DNA of 24,356 bases. It comes from an uncultured Eubacterium sp. Lineage in GTDB: Bacteria > Bacillota > Clostridia > Lachnospirales > Lachnospiraceae. Positions 4,837-11,588 of the stretch are shown here, piece by piece. Within the stretch, counting starts at the first letter, position 1. Each line of letters begins with the position of its first letter. The position numbers and the translations under genes were made by a program. Location: contig CAJUBQ010000068.1 in NCBI GenBank assembly GCA_910584595.1, positions 1 to 24,356 on the forward strand, read 5' to 3'. Below the pieces are notes generated by a model. That model did not search any database and had not been told where the DNA came from. It saw only the letters and a program-made list of their open reading frames with translations.

Positions 4837-7107
4837 ATGCATAAAATAAAACCCATTTTAAAGCGTTCTCTTGCCTTTGTCCTTGCTTTTGTTCTATTTT
4901 TCAATGTTTTTCTTTCCTCTCCACGTAAAACGCAGGCTATGTCCATTGCATTGCCATTAGTCACGCAGCAAACATATTTATACGCCCTTTTTTCGATTTG
5001 CGCCTCTGTCGTTGGATTTGAGCTTTATGATATAGCCTCCGAGGTTCGTGAGAATAGGATGTATGATAGTATTAACGAGTTTTTGGCTAATCATGAGGGC
5101 GATATCAGTAATGAAATAGATGTGCATGATGATGGCACCGTCACTTATTCCCCATCCCTCTATCGCGAAATGATGGCGTATGCTAACCAAGAGACAAAGA
5201 AAGGGTCCTATATTGAACTTGTTGATAGTGACTATTCATCTCTTATCCCTGCTTCTGCTTTTACTTCTATGGATAGCAACTCGCTTGCAACGTTAAATTC
5301 TTATGGAAATACTTATATTGTTCGCATCGACACGTCCGCAGGTGCCCTTAATCCTTATGTTGTTTATGATGTTCCATCTACTTGCTATCGTGTGTATGCT
5401 ATGGACGGCACATTATATTTGGATGATTTCACCGATGCACACCTTACTATCAATAAATCCCTTGCATATTATGATTCCACTTCTAAGTATTGGTCCGCAA
5501 GTTCACGCAAGGCTACGCTTTCTGTCGGCAATTTTGATGATTCCGCTTGTTGTTATACCTATGGCAATTATGCCTATTATTTGCATGGCATTGCTTCTTC
5601 GCTAAGTGATGCAATGAGTAATGATTCTTTCATTGTTGATTCCTACTCCGATGATGGGGTGAAGTGTACCAATGGGGTTACGCTTTCTTATGTTGACACT
5701 TCCTACACTATCGACATGCCATCTGATGATGATATAGACGCTAAAGGCGGGATAACCATACTTGACCCTACGGCCCCAGGCTTGGACATTGGCAACGATA
5801 AAACAAGTGGAGATACTATTGATAAGGTGCTTCAGCTCCCTGTTAGTATCCCCGATACAAAGGCCGTCCCTGTCGCAACAAAAAAGCAACTCCCTACTCC
5901 TGGAGGTAACTCCCCCATTGACTTATCGGGCATTATATCTATTATCTCCGCCATTTTGGGGATTTTAAGTGATTGGGAGGCAAATGCACTTATTTCTAAG
6001 ATTGCTACTCGTTTAAATAAAATCCTTAAAGTGCTAAATAAGATATATGATTTATTAGTGGCGTTTAAAGATATGGTTCATAGTGGGCTTATTTCTCTGG
6101 GTACTCGCATTGTTGAGGCTATTCCTGAATTGGAACCTATTACCACGCTATTAAGCAATATTTTGGACGCTATCAATGGCATATCTGCTCAAGGCGTTAT
6201 AGATGCTATATATGACATTTCTTCTATTATTCCATCTATTCTTGGTATCTTGAGCGATTGGCAACAAAATAAGCATCTTTCCACTATTGCAACTTACACA
6301 AAAAAAATTTTTGAGTTGTTAGATGATACATTATCCCCTATTTTGACCGCTATATCTTCCATTTCTTGTGATGATTGCGTAAATGCTATTTTGTCGTTAG
6401 GGGATCGCGTTATTGATGCCATTCCATCGTTTACACCTATTTGTAATCGCTTGGATTCATTGCTTAGTGGCATTCCTATTCTTTCCACTATTTCTTCCAC
6501 TATTGACAATGTTTTGGATTCTATAAATGACTTTTCTATATCATTTGACACCAACAATTTAAACCTCAAGCCTTTTTTTGTTGACCTTTTCGATGATTTA
6601 ATTTTTAAGATTGATGATTTGATTGTCAAAGTTAAGGATATATCTATAAATTTCACTTTTAACATAGAAAGTAGATTTAAGGATTGGTTTACTCCTACTA
6701 TTGATTTACACTCACGGCTCGAAGAGGTTTTTGCCCCTGTTGTTTTATTGTTTGGTGGTTCTTATGCTTTTTCCAAATTGTGTATGGACAATATAAAAGG
6801 CATTATTGGTCCCCATGATGTTCCCCCTACATTTTCTATTTATCCAAAGCATAGTGGTGTTTCTTGGGCGCAGGGACTTGATAGTGAGGTTGTTGTTATA
6901 GATTTTTCGTTTATGGAGCGTTCTATTTTTGGATGGGATATATCCATTCATGCCTTTCTTATTTCATTACAAAAATTTTTAATACTTTTCTTTTTTGCTC
7001 GTAGGTTAGTCCATGACATTCCCTCATGGGTAAGTGGTGCTTTTGATGCATATTCTTCATCTATTGGCTCGTCTGGCACCGTTGGAACCATTAGGGGCAA
7101 TCATTAA
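4837..7107 (+). CDS. pIII-like adsorption / minor coat protein with internal repeats
   Basis: ATG 4837 follows AAGGAGG by five bases; the open frame upstream runs through the terminator and is not used. The 756-residue product starts with a basic, hydrophobic signal segment (about residues 1-34, ending KTQA). A large tyrosine-, serine- and aspartate-rich external domain (about 35-350) is the likely receptor-binding part. Then come two copies of a helical module about 95 residues apart, marked by GILSDW at residues 375 and 470 and by SLG-R-AIP further on. A C-terminal hydrophobic helix follows near AFLISLQKFLILFFFARR. Large size, signal peptide, C-terminal anchor and position after the coat genes match the phage protein that binds the host and caps the filament. 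No known receptor-binding family is recognised. Confidence 0.78.
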   Translation: MHKIKPILKRSLAFVLAFVLFFNVFLSSPRKTQAMSIALPLVTQQTYLYALFSICASVVGFELYDIASEVRENRMYDSINEFLANHEGDISNEIDVHDDGTVTYSPSLYREMMAYANQETKKGSYIELVDSDYSSLIPASAFTSMDSNSLATLNSYGNTYIVRIDTSAGALNPYVVYDVPSTCYRVYAMDGTLYLDDFTDAHLTINKSLAYYDSTSKYWSASSRKATLSVGNFDDSACCYTYGNYAYYLHGIASSLSDAMSNDSFIVDSYSDDGVKCTNGVTLSYVDTSYTIDMPSDDDIDAKGGITILDPTAPGLDIGNDKTSGDTIDKVLQLPVSIPDTKAVPVATKKQLPTPGGNSPIDLSGIISIISAILGILSDWEANALISKIATRLNKILKVLNKIYDLLVAFKDMVHSGLISLGTRIVEAIPELEPITTLLSNILDAINGISAQGVIDAIYDISSIIPSILGILSDWQQNKHLSTIATYTKKIFELLDDTLSPILTAISSISCDDCVNAILSLGDRVIDAIPSFTPICNRLDSLLSGIPILSTISSTIDNVLDSINDFSISFDTNNLNLKPFFVDLFDDLIFKIDDLIVKVKDISINFTFNIESRFKDWFTPTIDLHSRLEEVFAPVVLLFGGSYAFSKLCMDNIKGIIGPHDVPPTFSIYPKHSGVSWAQGLDSEVVVIDFSFMERSIFGWDISIHAFLISLQKFLILFFFARRLVHDIPSWVSGAFDAYSSSIGSSGTVGTIRGNH

Positions 7108-7119
7108 GGGGGTGATTAT

Positions 7120-7371
7120 GTGATTGTTGATATTTTCTATTCTCTCATTTTAGGGGTTGTCTCTTTGCTGACCCCTATTATCTCTTTGATTCCTAATGTC
7201 ACTTTTCAAGACTCGCTTGTAGAATTTACCACAATTCTTAATGTGCTTTTTTCTAAGGTTGGGTACTTTATCCCTGTTGACACGATATTTTCCATTCTAA
7301 CTTTCTATTTTGCTATTTATTCATTTCGCTTTTCATACTCTTTGTTCTTGAAGATTAGAAATCTAAAGTAG
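7120..7371 (+). CDS. Small two-helix membrane protein, pVI-like minor coat candidate
   Basis: The start is GTG 7120, after AAGGGGGTGATT, which begins at the stop of the pIII-like gene. The 83-residue protein has two hydrophobic segments (about residues 4-25 and 55-76) and a basic end (FLKIRNLK). In filamentous phages a small hydrophobic protein of this type sits beside pIII at the filament end and is encoded between the pIII and pI genes, exactly as here. The assignment is by position and topology, not by sequence motif. The Zot-like gene follows within 15 bp. Confidence 0.65.
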   Translation: MIVDIFYSLILGVVSLLTPIISLIPNVTFQDSLVEFTTILNVLFSKVGYFIPVDTIFSILTFYFAIYSFRFSYSLFLKIRNLK

Positions 7372-7383
7372 GGGGTGTTTTTT

Positions 7384-8298
7384 TTGAGTCTTTTTTTTGA
7401 TGTTATGGGAGCGTATTCATTTGTTTTTGATTTTTTGTTTCTTATAATGAAGATCCTCTTTTTTGTTTGCGCTCCTTTTGTTTTCTCAATCGTTGTCCAT
7501 GCCCTTATTTATTACATTAAGGGCAATCGCCCTGTTAAGGCCACATCACACTATCGCGTTTCTCGCCCTAATATTTTTATTCGCTTGTTTTTGGATTTCC
7601 CTCGCCAGTATGTTCATGATCTTTTTTCTCGAAATCCTGATGAATATCGTTACTATGGATTAAAGATCATAGATGGTAAGCAGGGCAGCGGTAAGACTAC
7701 CTTATTAACCTATCTCCTGCTTAATCGCAAGAAAGAATATCCAAAGGTCCGCATTGGTACTAATTATGCTTATAGAGACGAAGATTTTGTTTTAAGTACT
7801 TGGCGCGATTTATTACCTAGAGATAAAGAAGAAAGCTCGTCTATATATGGCCGCATATGTGTAATAGATGAGATCCAAACTTGGTTTTCAACTTCCACTT
7901 CTCGTGATTTTAACGTGGAGGTTTTAAGCGAGATATGCCAACAGCGAAAGCAGCACACGGAGATATTTGGCACGACTCAGGTATTTATGCGCTTGGCTAA
8001 GCAGATTCGCGAGCAGACCTATATTTTAATGTCTCCTTTCACCGCTTTTGGGTGTGTTACTTTCGTTCGCGAATATGATTTGGTTATAGACGATGAGGGT
8101 TCTATTGATAAAAAACGCTTGCGTAGAATTTGGTTTTTTGTCCATGACAGGGAGCTTCGAGATGCATTTGATACTTTCAAAAAAGTTGAAAAATATAAAA
8201 AAGAGGGATTCATTGACGCTAAGCCTGATGTTTCCATATCTATTGATTCTCATGATTCTATCACAAAAAAACAACCTCGTAAGCGTAAGGTTATTTAA
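7384..8298 (+). CDS. Zot/pI-type inovirus assembly ATPase
   Basis: A 304-residue protein has an N-terminal membrane segment (about residues 10-42) followed by a P-loop ATPase domain: Walker A GKQGSGKTT at 98-106 and Walker B RICVIDEIQTWF with D162-E163. This is the Zot/gene I family that powers extrusion of the filament through the membrane. In the Gram-negative phages the membrane helix is near the C-terminus; here it is N-terminal and the C-terminus is a basic tail (KKQPRKRKVI). I choose TTG 7384 because the AGGGGGTG ribosome binding site at 7370-7377 overlaps the alternative GTG 7375, which lies too close to serve it. It is the last structural-block gene. Confidence 0.88.
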   Translation: MSLFFDVMGAYSFVFDFLFLIMKILFFVCAPFVFSIVVHALIYYIKGNRPVKATSHYRVSRPNIFIRLFLDFPRQYVHDLFSRNPDEYRYYGLKIIDGKQGSGKTTLLTYLLLNRKKEYPKVRIGTNYAYRDEDFVLSTWRDLLPRDKEESSSIYGRICVIDEIQTWFSTSTSRDFNVEVLSEICQQRKQHTEIFGTTQVFMRLAKQIREQTYILMSPFTAFGCVTFVREYDLVIDDEGSIDKKRLRRIWFFVHDRELRDAFDTFKKVEKYKKEGFIDAKPDVSISIDSHDSITKKQPRKRKVI

Positions 8299-8522
8299 CT
8301 TCATATTCTCTTAAATATGCCTAATTGCCCCATATTCGCATTTTATATATTCTTTGGATATTTCCCATTATTGATATATGAAACGCCTTTATGGGGATTT
8401 TAATGCCTTTATATGTGATTTTACAATTTATACATATTCTATCCATATAATATTTACAATTTGGACCCTTGCCTTTTTCTCTTGGGCTCGGTATTATGTG
8501 AGGCGTAAGGAGTGATGCCTAA
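8299..8522 (+). other. Repeat-rich gap between zot and integrase
   Basis: No gene is seen in these 224 bp. CCCCATA (8328-8334) and TATGGGG (8390-8396) form an inverted pair enclosing a second, TATATAT/ATATAT (8344-8350 and 8374-8379). GCCTTTAT with a following GATTTTA occurs twice in near-tandem (8385 and 8405). TTTACAATTT occurs twice 33 bp apart (8420-8429 and 8453-8462). The inverted pair could be a packaging hairpin or a zot terminator, and the direct repeats could be integrase arm sites. TATAAT at 8447-8452 has no well-placed -35. Confidence 0.45.
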
Positions 8523-9746
8523 ATGATTAATGGATTAAGCATCACATATGACGAAGAGCTGGGGCTTTTGATGGAACAAATGAAGCAAAAAGAAAAGGAG
8601 ATGAAAGTTTTAAAGATCCATACGCATAAAGTATGGGAAGATAAAAAAGGCGTTTGGCGAACTTATATATACAATGAAAGTTTCGCGAAAAATCGTCAAA
8701 TGATTGTTAAGCGTACTTATCAAGAACTTATTGAGTTTTTGTACCTTACATATTATCAAGATGGCAACCAGACAATAGGATCGTTCTATGGCGAATATAT
8801 TGCTTATCGCGAATTACATGTCAAGAGTCATAATACAATTCATCGCGAAGAGGCATTTGTTCGCAAGTACTATATGGATTCTCCTATTTGGCATATTAGG
8901 CTTTGTGACGTTCGATTAATTGATATTGAGGATTTTGCAAGTTCTCTGATTTTGGATAACCATATGGACCGCAAGCAATTTTATAATTCATTTGTTACGC
9001 TGCGCAAACTTTTAACTCTCGCTTTTCGTAGGGGATATATTGACGCTAACCCTTGCGACTCGTTTCGCGTTGACACTTCTTTATTCTATAATTCTAGTGA
9101 TTCTATAAAAAAAGAGGATGCGCAAGTTTTCCAAGCCGATGAGATTCAGCAGGTTGTGGATTTAGCACTTGAAGATTTTATTTCTACGAAAAAGAATGTT
9201 TGTTTGTGTGTTGCATGTAATTTTTATATGGGGCTTCGATGTGATGAACTTCTCGCGTTAAGGCGTGATTCCTATGATACAAAGGCTCATACGATTACCA
9301 TTGACCGCATATATATATTGGACCGGCAACGCAATGCAAAAGGTGAATGGCATGTTGTGGGCCATCATATTGATAGAAGAACAAAAAATCAATCAAGCCA
9401 GCGTGTTATTCCATTGCCCCCTGTTGCGTGTAATCTGCTCGATATGGCTATTGATAACCTTGATCCTGATGATGTATTGATTTTTGGTGGTATATCGCCG
9501 TCTACGCTTGATTATAGGATTCGTAAATATTGTCGCAAGTTGGGGCTTACACCAAAGGGCAACCATAAGATACGCAAAACTTTCCTTTCCTTATTGTTGG
9601 ATAGTCGTAAGCTGTCATTGCAGCAAATAATGCAGATAAGTGGACATTCCAATGTTCAAACGTTATTAAGCTATTATGGCTTTGATGTATCTCGTGATGA
9701 TATTCACCAACGTTTGGCTGATTCTTTAGAATGTTCGATTGTATAG
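8523..9746 (+). CDS. int: Phage integrase, tyrosine recombinase with arm-binding domain
   Basis: A 407-residue enzyme. After a short coiled N-terminus, residues about 35-75 (KVWEDKKGVWRTYIYNES) resemble the AP2-like arm-type DNA-binding domain of Tn916/phage integrases. Residues 85-180 are the core-binding SAM-like domain. The catalytic set is R239 (GLRCDELLAL), K288 (RTKNQSSQR), H348-x-x-R351 (HKIRKTF), H375 (SGHSNVQT) and Y385. It should integrate and excise the prophage at the adjacent tRNA-Leu. ATG 8523 follows TAAGGAG. The gene ends 84 bp from the tRNA 3' end. Its coding strand looks less T-rich than the structural genes, hinting at separate acquisition. Confidence 0.93.
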   Translation: MINGLSITYDEELGLLMEQMKQKEKEMKVLKIHTHKVWEDKKGVWRTYIYNESFAKNRQMIVKRTYQELIEFLYLTYYQDGNQTIGSFYGEYIAYRELHVKSHNTIHREEAFVRKYYMDSPIWHIRLCDVRLIDIEDFASSLILDNHMDRKQFYNSFVTLRKLLTLAFRRGYIDANPCDSFRVDTSLFYNSSDSIKKEDAQVFQADEIQQVVDLALEDFISTKKNVCLCVACNFYMGLRCDELLALRRDSYDTKAHTITIDRIYILDRQRNAKGEWHVVGHHIDRRTKNQSSQRVIPLPPVACNLLDMAIDNLDPDDVLIFGGISPSTLDYRIRKYCRKLGLTPKGNHKIRKTFLSLLLDSRKLSLQQIMQISGHSNVQTLLSYYGFDVSRDDIHQRLADSLECSIV

Positions 9747-9763
9747 TTTTAATCACAATTAAG

Positions 9764-9805
9764 CATAAGAAAAGGCATGGAGATATGCGCCAATCCCCAC
9801 GCCTT
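9764..9805 (-). terminator. Hairpin between integrase and tRNA-Leu, terminator for the tRNA
   Basis: AAGGCATGG (9772-9780) pairs with CCACGCCTT (9797-9805) with one G-U pair. Read on the minus strand it is followed by TTTTC, so it should stop transcripts leaving the tRNA gene. On the plus strand there is only a weak T-run after it for the integrase. Confidence 0.5.
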
Positions 9806-9829
9806 AACCCTTTGTAATACATCCTTGAA

Positions 9830-9860
9830 TGCAGAAGATGGGACTTGAACCCACACGATA
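9830..9860. other. Inferred prophage attachment site (right end)
   Basis: Integrases of this class usually recombine within the 3' half of a tRNA gene, leaving the tRNA functional. Here the integrase lies 84 bp beyond the 3' end of tRNA-Leu(CAG). The exact core cannot be set because the matching copy at the left end of the prophage is outside the window. Confidence 0.5.
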
Positions 9861-9913
9861 TTGCTACCACAGGCACCTGAAGCCTGCGCGTCTGCCAATT
9901 CCGCCACTTCTGC
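9830..9913 (-). tRNA. tRNA-Leu(CAG)
   Basis: The minus strand reads GCAGAAG ... CTTCTGC with a 7-bp acceptor stem, a long variable arm and a T-loop GGTTCAAGTCC. The anticodon stem CAGGC/GCCTG encloses loop TTCAGGT, giving anticodon CAG. The discriminator is A and CCA is not encoded. The 3' half is next to the integrase gene and is the probable attachment site. The tRNA looks intact after integration. Confidence 0.95.
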
Positions 9914-9944
9914 GTGTTGCTTGCTCTTGCTGAGCACATTAGAT

Positions 9945-9973
9945 ATCATACATGACTTTTATAAATTCGTCAA
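9945..9973 (-). promoter_or_regulatory. Promoter of tRNA-Leu(CAG)
   Basis: On the minus strand TTGACG (9968-9973) and TATGAT (9945-9950) are 17 bases apart, about 31 bp before the tRNA. Confidence 0.8.
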
Positions 9974-10017
9974 CCCCCTTTTTTATTTTTTTTCTAAATT
10001 TTTTTACAATATTTTTA

Positions 10018-10046
10018 TTGACATCTTTCCTGTCAGATGCTATACT
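10018..10046 (+). promoter_or_regulatory. Promoter of tRNA-Leu(AAG)
   Basis: TTGACA at 10018-10023 and TATACT at 10041-10046 have a 17-base spacer, 32 bp before the tRNA. It is back to back with the promoter of the other tRNA-Leu. Confidence 0.85.
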
Positions 10047-10078
10047 GTATAAGTCGCCAGGAATTACTGGTAACAAAT

Positions 10079-10163
10079 GCGGAAGTGTCGGAACTGGCAG
10101 ACGAGCAAGACTAAGGATCTTGTGGGCAATGCGCTCGTGTGGGTTCAAGTCCCATCTTCCGCA
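10079..10163 (+). tRNA. tRNA-Leu(AAG)
   Basis: GCGGAAG pairs with CTTCCGC as acceptor stem, followed by discriminator A. The anticodon stem CAAGA/TCTTG holds loop CTAAGGA, giving anticodon AAG. A long variable arm typical of tRNA-Leu is present, and CCA is not encoded. Its T-arm region (GTGTGGGTTCAAGTCCCATC) is identical to that of the tRNA-Leu(CAG) on the other strand, so the phage could in principle use either gene. Confidence 0.95.
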
Positions 10164-10179
10164 CTTAACCCTTGGGAAG

Positions 10180-10210
10180 CCTTGTAAATCTTGGATTTAC
10201 AGGGTTTTTT
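10180..10210 (+). terminator. Intrinsic terminator of tRNA-Leu(AAG)
   Basis: CCTTGTAAATC (10180-10190) pairs with GATTTACAGGG (10194-10204) around a 3-base loop, followed by six T. Confidence 0.88.
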
Positions 10211-10325
10211 CTTTTTTGGAATTTTCTATCCAAACTGCGCTTATATAATCTGCAATTTCGGCTATATCATAAATAGCTTCCCATGTTACGATAACTCTAT
10301 ACTTCTGCGTTTCTGCGCCTGTTCC
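10197..10325 (-). pseudogene. Remnant of a ParE/RelE-type toxin gene
   Basis: A 42-codon minus-strand frame with no start codon contains KYRVIVTWEAIYDIAEIADY, matching the first strand and helix of ParE/RelE toxins (typically K-Y-x-V-x-x-T-x-x-A-x-x-D-[IL]-x-x-I-x-x-Y-I). The frame is closed upstream by a stop before any start and ends after about 38 relevant residues, in the tRNA terminator; complete toxins have about 90-100. No antitoxin gene is seen beside it. I read it as a decayed toxin-antitoxin locus. It is short, so chance similarity cannot be excluded. Confidence 0.5.
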
Positions 10326-10368
10326 TTAATTCAGTAATTTAAGCAAAATCTAGTTACACTTTGCCAAA

Positions 10369-10414
10369 GGGTGCAGCAGTTGTATTTCAAAATCCACTGT
10401 TGCACTCTTTTTTT
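10369..10414 (+). terminator. Hairpin terminator between the tRNA region and ribokinase
   Basis: GTGCAGCAGT (10371-10380) pairs with ACTGTTGCAC (10396-10405), followed by CTTTTTTT. The T-run makes it canonical on the plus strand. The same stem lies just after the ribokinase stop codon and may also work for that gene. The rest of 10211-10442 shows only the toxin remnant. Confidence 0.6.
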
Positions 10415-10442
10415 ATCAATGGAAAAGTGTCCAATATAATTT

Positions 10443-11339
10443 TTAGCAATAAATCCCTAACTCTTTTTCCACATCTTCCGCAGTCGGCATCCCTGCCTGT
10501 GCACCGAACTTTTCTGTCGACAGGCTTGCCGCTGTGTTGGCATACGCCAGTGCCTTCTTCAGATCGTCACCCGCCGCTATGCGTACACAAAATGCACCAT
10601 TTAATGTGTCCCCTGCCCCTGTTGTATCTACCACCTGCGTTGCCGGTCTGGCCGGAATATGCAATATTTCTCCCGATTTCAGGCATGCGGAAACTCCTCT
10701 GGAGCCTTGCGTAATAATAAGTTTTTCCGGATATCGTCTTAAAAACTCCTCTACAGACTGTCCTCCTCCAAAAATCAATGCTGCTTCATGCTCGTTTGGC
10801 GTCAGATAATTCACCCTTTTTACAATATCCATCGGCACTTTCGCTGCAGGAGCCGGATTAAGCACAACCCGAAGCTTTTTGTCAGTGCAAAAATCCACAA
10901 CATCGTGTACCGTATCTAATGGAATCTCATGCTGAAGTACAACCATGTCATAACTTTCCAAATAAGATTTTACGCTGTCAATATACTTGCGGTCAACCAT
11001 TCCATTTGCTCCGGGAACGACCACAATGGTATTATCATTTTCCGCAACAGTTATGAATGCCGTTCCTGTCGGTTTTTGACCTGTAATTTGAATATGCTCC
11101 GTTTTTACCCCTGCCCGCTTTAAATTTTCCAAAAGCATATTGCCGTTACTGTCATTCCCCACACAGCCGAACATTTCCACTTCTGCACCAAGTTTCGCCA
11201 TTGCAACCGCTTGATTCGCTCCTTTGCCGCCTGGCGTCAAACTGATATGATCTCCTCTTAGCGTCTCACCTTTCAAAGGAATGCGCTCTGCGATAACCGT
11301 CATATCCATATTGATGCTGCCCACTACTGCAATTCTCAT
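10443..11339 (-). CDS. rbsK: Ribokinase (PfkB family)
   Basis: A 298-residue PfkB-family sugar kinase. The N-terminal substrate motif GSINMDMTV (7-15), the ribokinase GGKGANQAVA motif (37-46) and the C-terminal DTTGAGDTLNGAF with anion hole and catalytic D244 are all present; the N-terminal motif and length fit ribokinase best. It phosphorylates D-ribose to ribose-5-phosphate in the cytosol. I start at ATG 11339, which follows GGGAG; an upstream in-frame ATG would add 12 polar residues. No ribose transporter or mutarotase gene is adjacent, so it is a standalone gene. A degenerate repeat shared with the region upstream of the MutS2-like gene lies in its 5' region. Confidence 0.92.
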   Translation of the reverse strand: MRIAVVGSINMDMTVIAERIPLKGETLRGDHISLTPGGKGANQAVAMAKLGAEVEMFGCVGNDSNGNMLLENLKRAGVKTEHIQITGQKPTGTAFITVAENDNTIVVVPGANGMVDRKYIDSVKSYLESYDMVVLQHEIPLDTVHDVVDFCTDKKLRVVLNPAPAAKVPMDIVKRVNYLTPNEHEAALIFGGGQSVEEFLRRYPEKLIITQGSRGVSACLKSGEILHIPARPATQVVDTTGAGDTLNGAFCVRIAAGDDLKKALAYANTAASLSTEKFGAQAGMPTAEDVEKELGIYC

Positions 11340-11384
11340 ATTTTCGTCTCCCTTCTGTCTGTTGCCTTTCATCATGAAATAACA

Positions 11385-11427
11385 CAGGCAGCAACTGCTT
11401 TAAGTTGTTTACATTCAATTCCTAAGC
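11385..11427 (-). repeat. Degenerate copy of the 23633-23688 repeat
   Basis: The segment containing ACTGCTTTAAGTTGTTTACA followed by TTCCTAAGC matches the right half of the inverted-repeat element at 23633-23688 with about six differences over 37 bases. The left arm is not recognisable here. Both copies lie upstream of minus-strand genes in the same orientation. Confidence 0.5.
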
Positions 11428-11521
11428 ATATGTTTTTGTAAGTTTTTTATTATTATAACACAAATCCATTCAAAATCGATTCATCCGCTAATTATTTATT
11501 TTCCACATTTATAAAAACAAA

Positions 11522-11571
11522 TTGACTTTTGTACGATTTCGTACTATAATACATAATGTACGATTTCATAC
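11522..11571 (+). promoter_or_regulatory. marR-MATE promoter with two operator palindromes
   Basis: TTGACT (11522-11527) and TATAAT (11545-11550) are 17 bases apart. GTACGATTTCGTAC, a perfect palindrome around TT, fills the spacer at 11531-11544. A near copy, GTACGATTTCATAC, lies at 11558-11571 over the start of transcription, 27 bp later. Paired sites of this kind fit autorepression by the MarR-family protein encoded immediately downstream. Confidence 0.82.
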
Positions 11572-11588
11572 ATATAGGAGGTTCTATG

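Larger units (their letters stand above)
1..9860 (+). mobile_element. Inovirus (filamentous phage) prophage, right-hand part
   Basis: A block of + strand genes has the module order of filamentous phages: HUH replication initiator, small ssDNA-binding-like protein, tiny coat proteins, large pIII-like protein, pVI-like membrane protein, and Zot/pI ATPase. An integrase gene ends 84 bp from the 3' end of a tRNA-Leu gene, the usual place for a tyrosine-recombinase attachment site. Base composition is AT-rich with T-rich coding strands, unlike the host genes to the right. The right boundary is set inside the tRNA 3' end by inference. The left boundary, with its matching att copy, is not in the window. 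The Zot Walker motifs, HUH motif and coat architecture are seen directly; the inovirus assignment rests on their combination. Confidence 0.88.

Noticed and set aside
5602..6951. Several minus-strand ORFs inside the pIII-like gene
   Set aside because: They have low-complexity composition, no ribosome binding sites and no recognisable motif; the plus frame has a signal peptide and repeats.
8318..8404. 28-codon ORF (MPNCPIFAFYIFFGYF...) after zot
   Set aside because: It has no ribosome binding site and lies across the inverted and direct repeats; more likely non-coding.
9749..9949. Minus-strand ORF across the tRNA-Leu(CAG)
   Set aside because: It simply translates the tRNA gene and its flanks.
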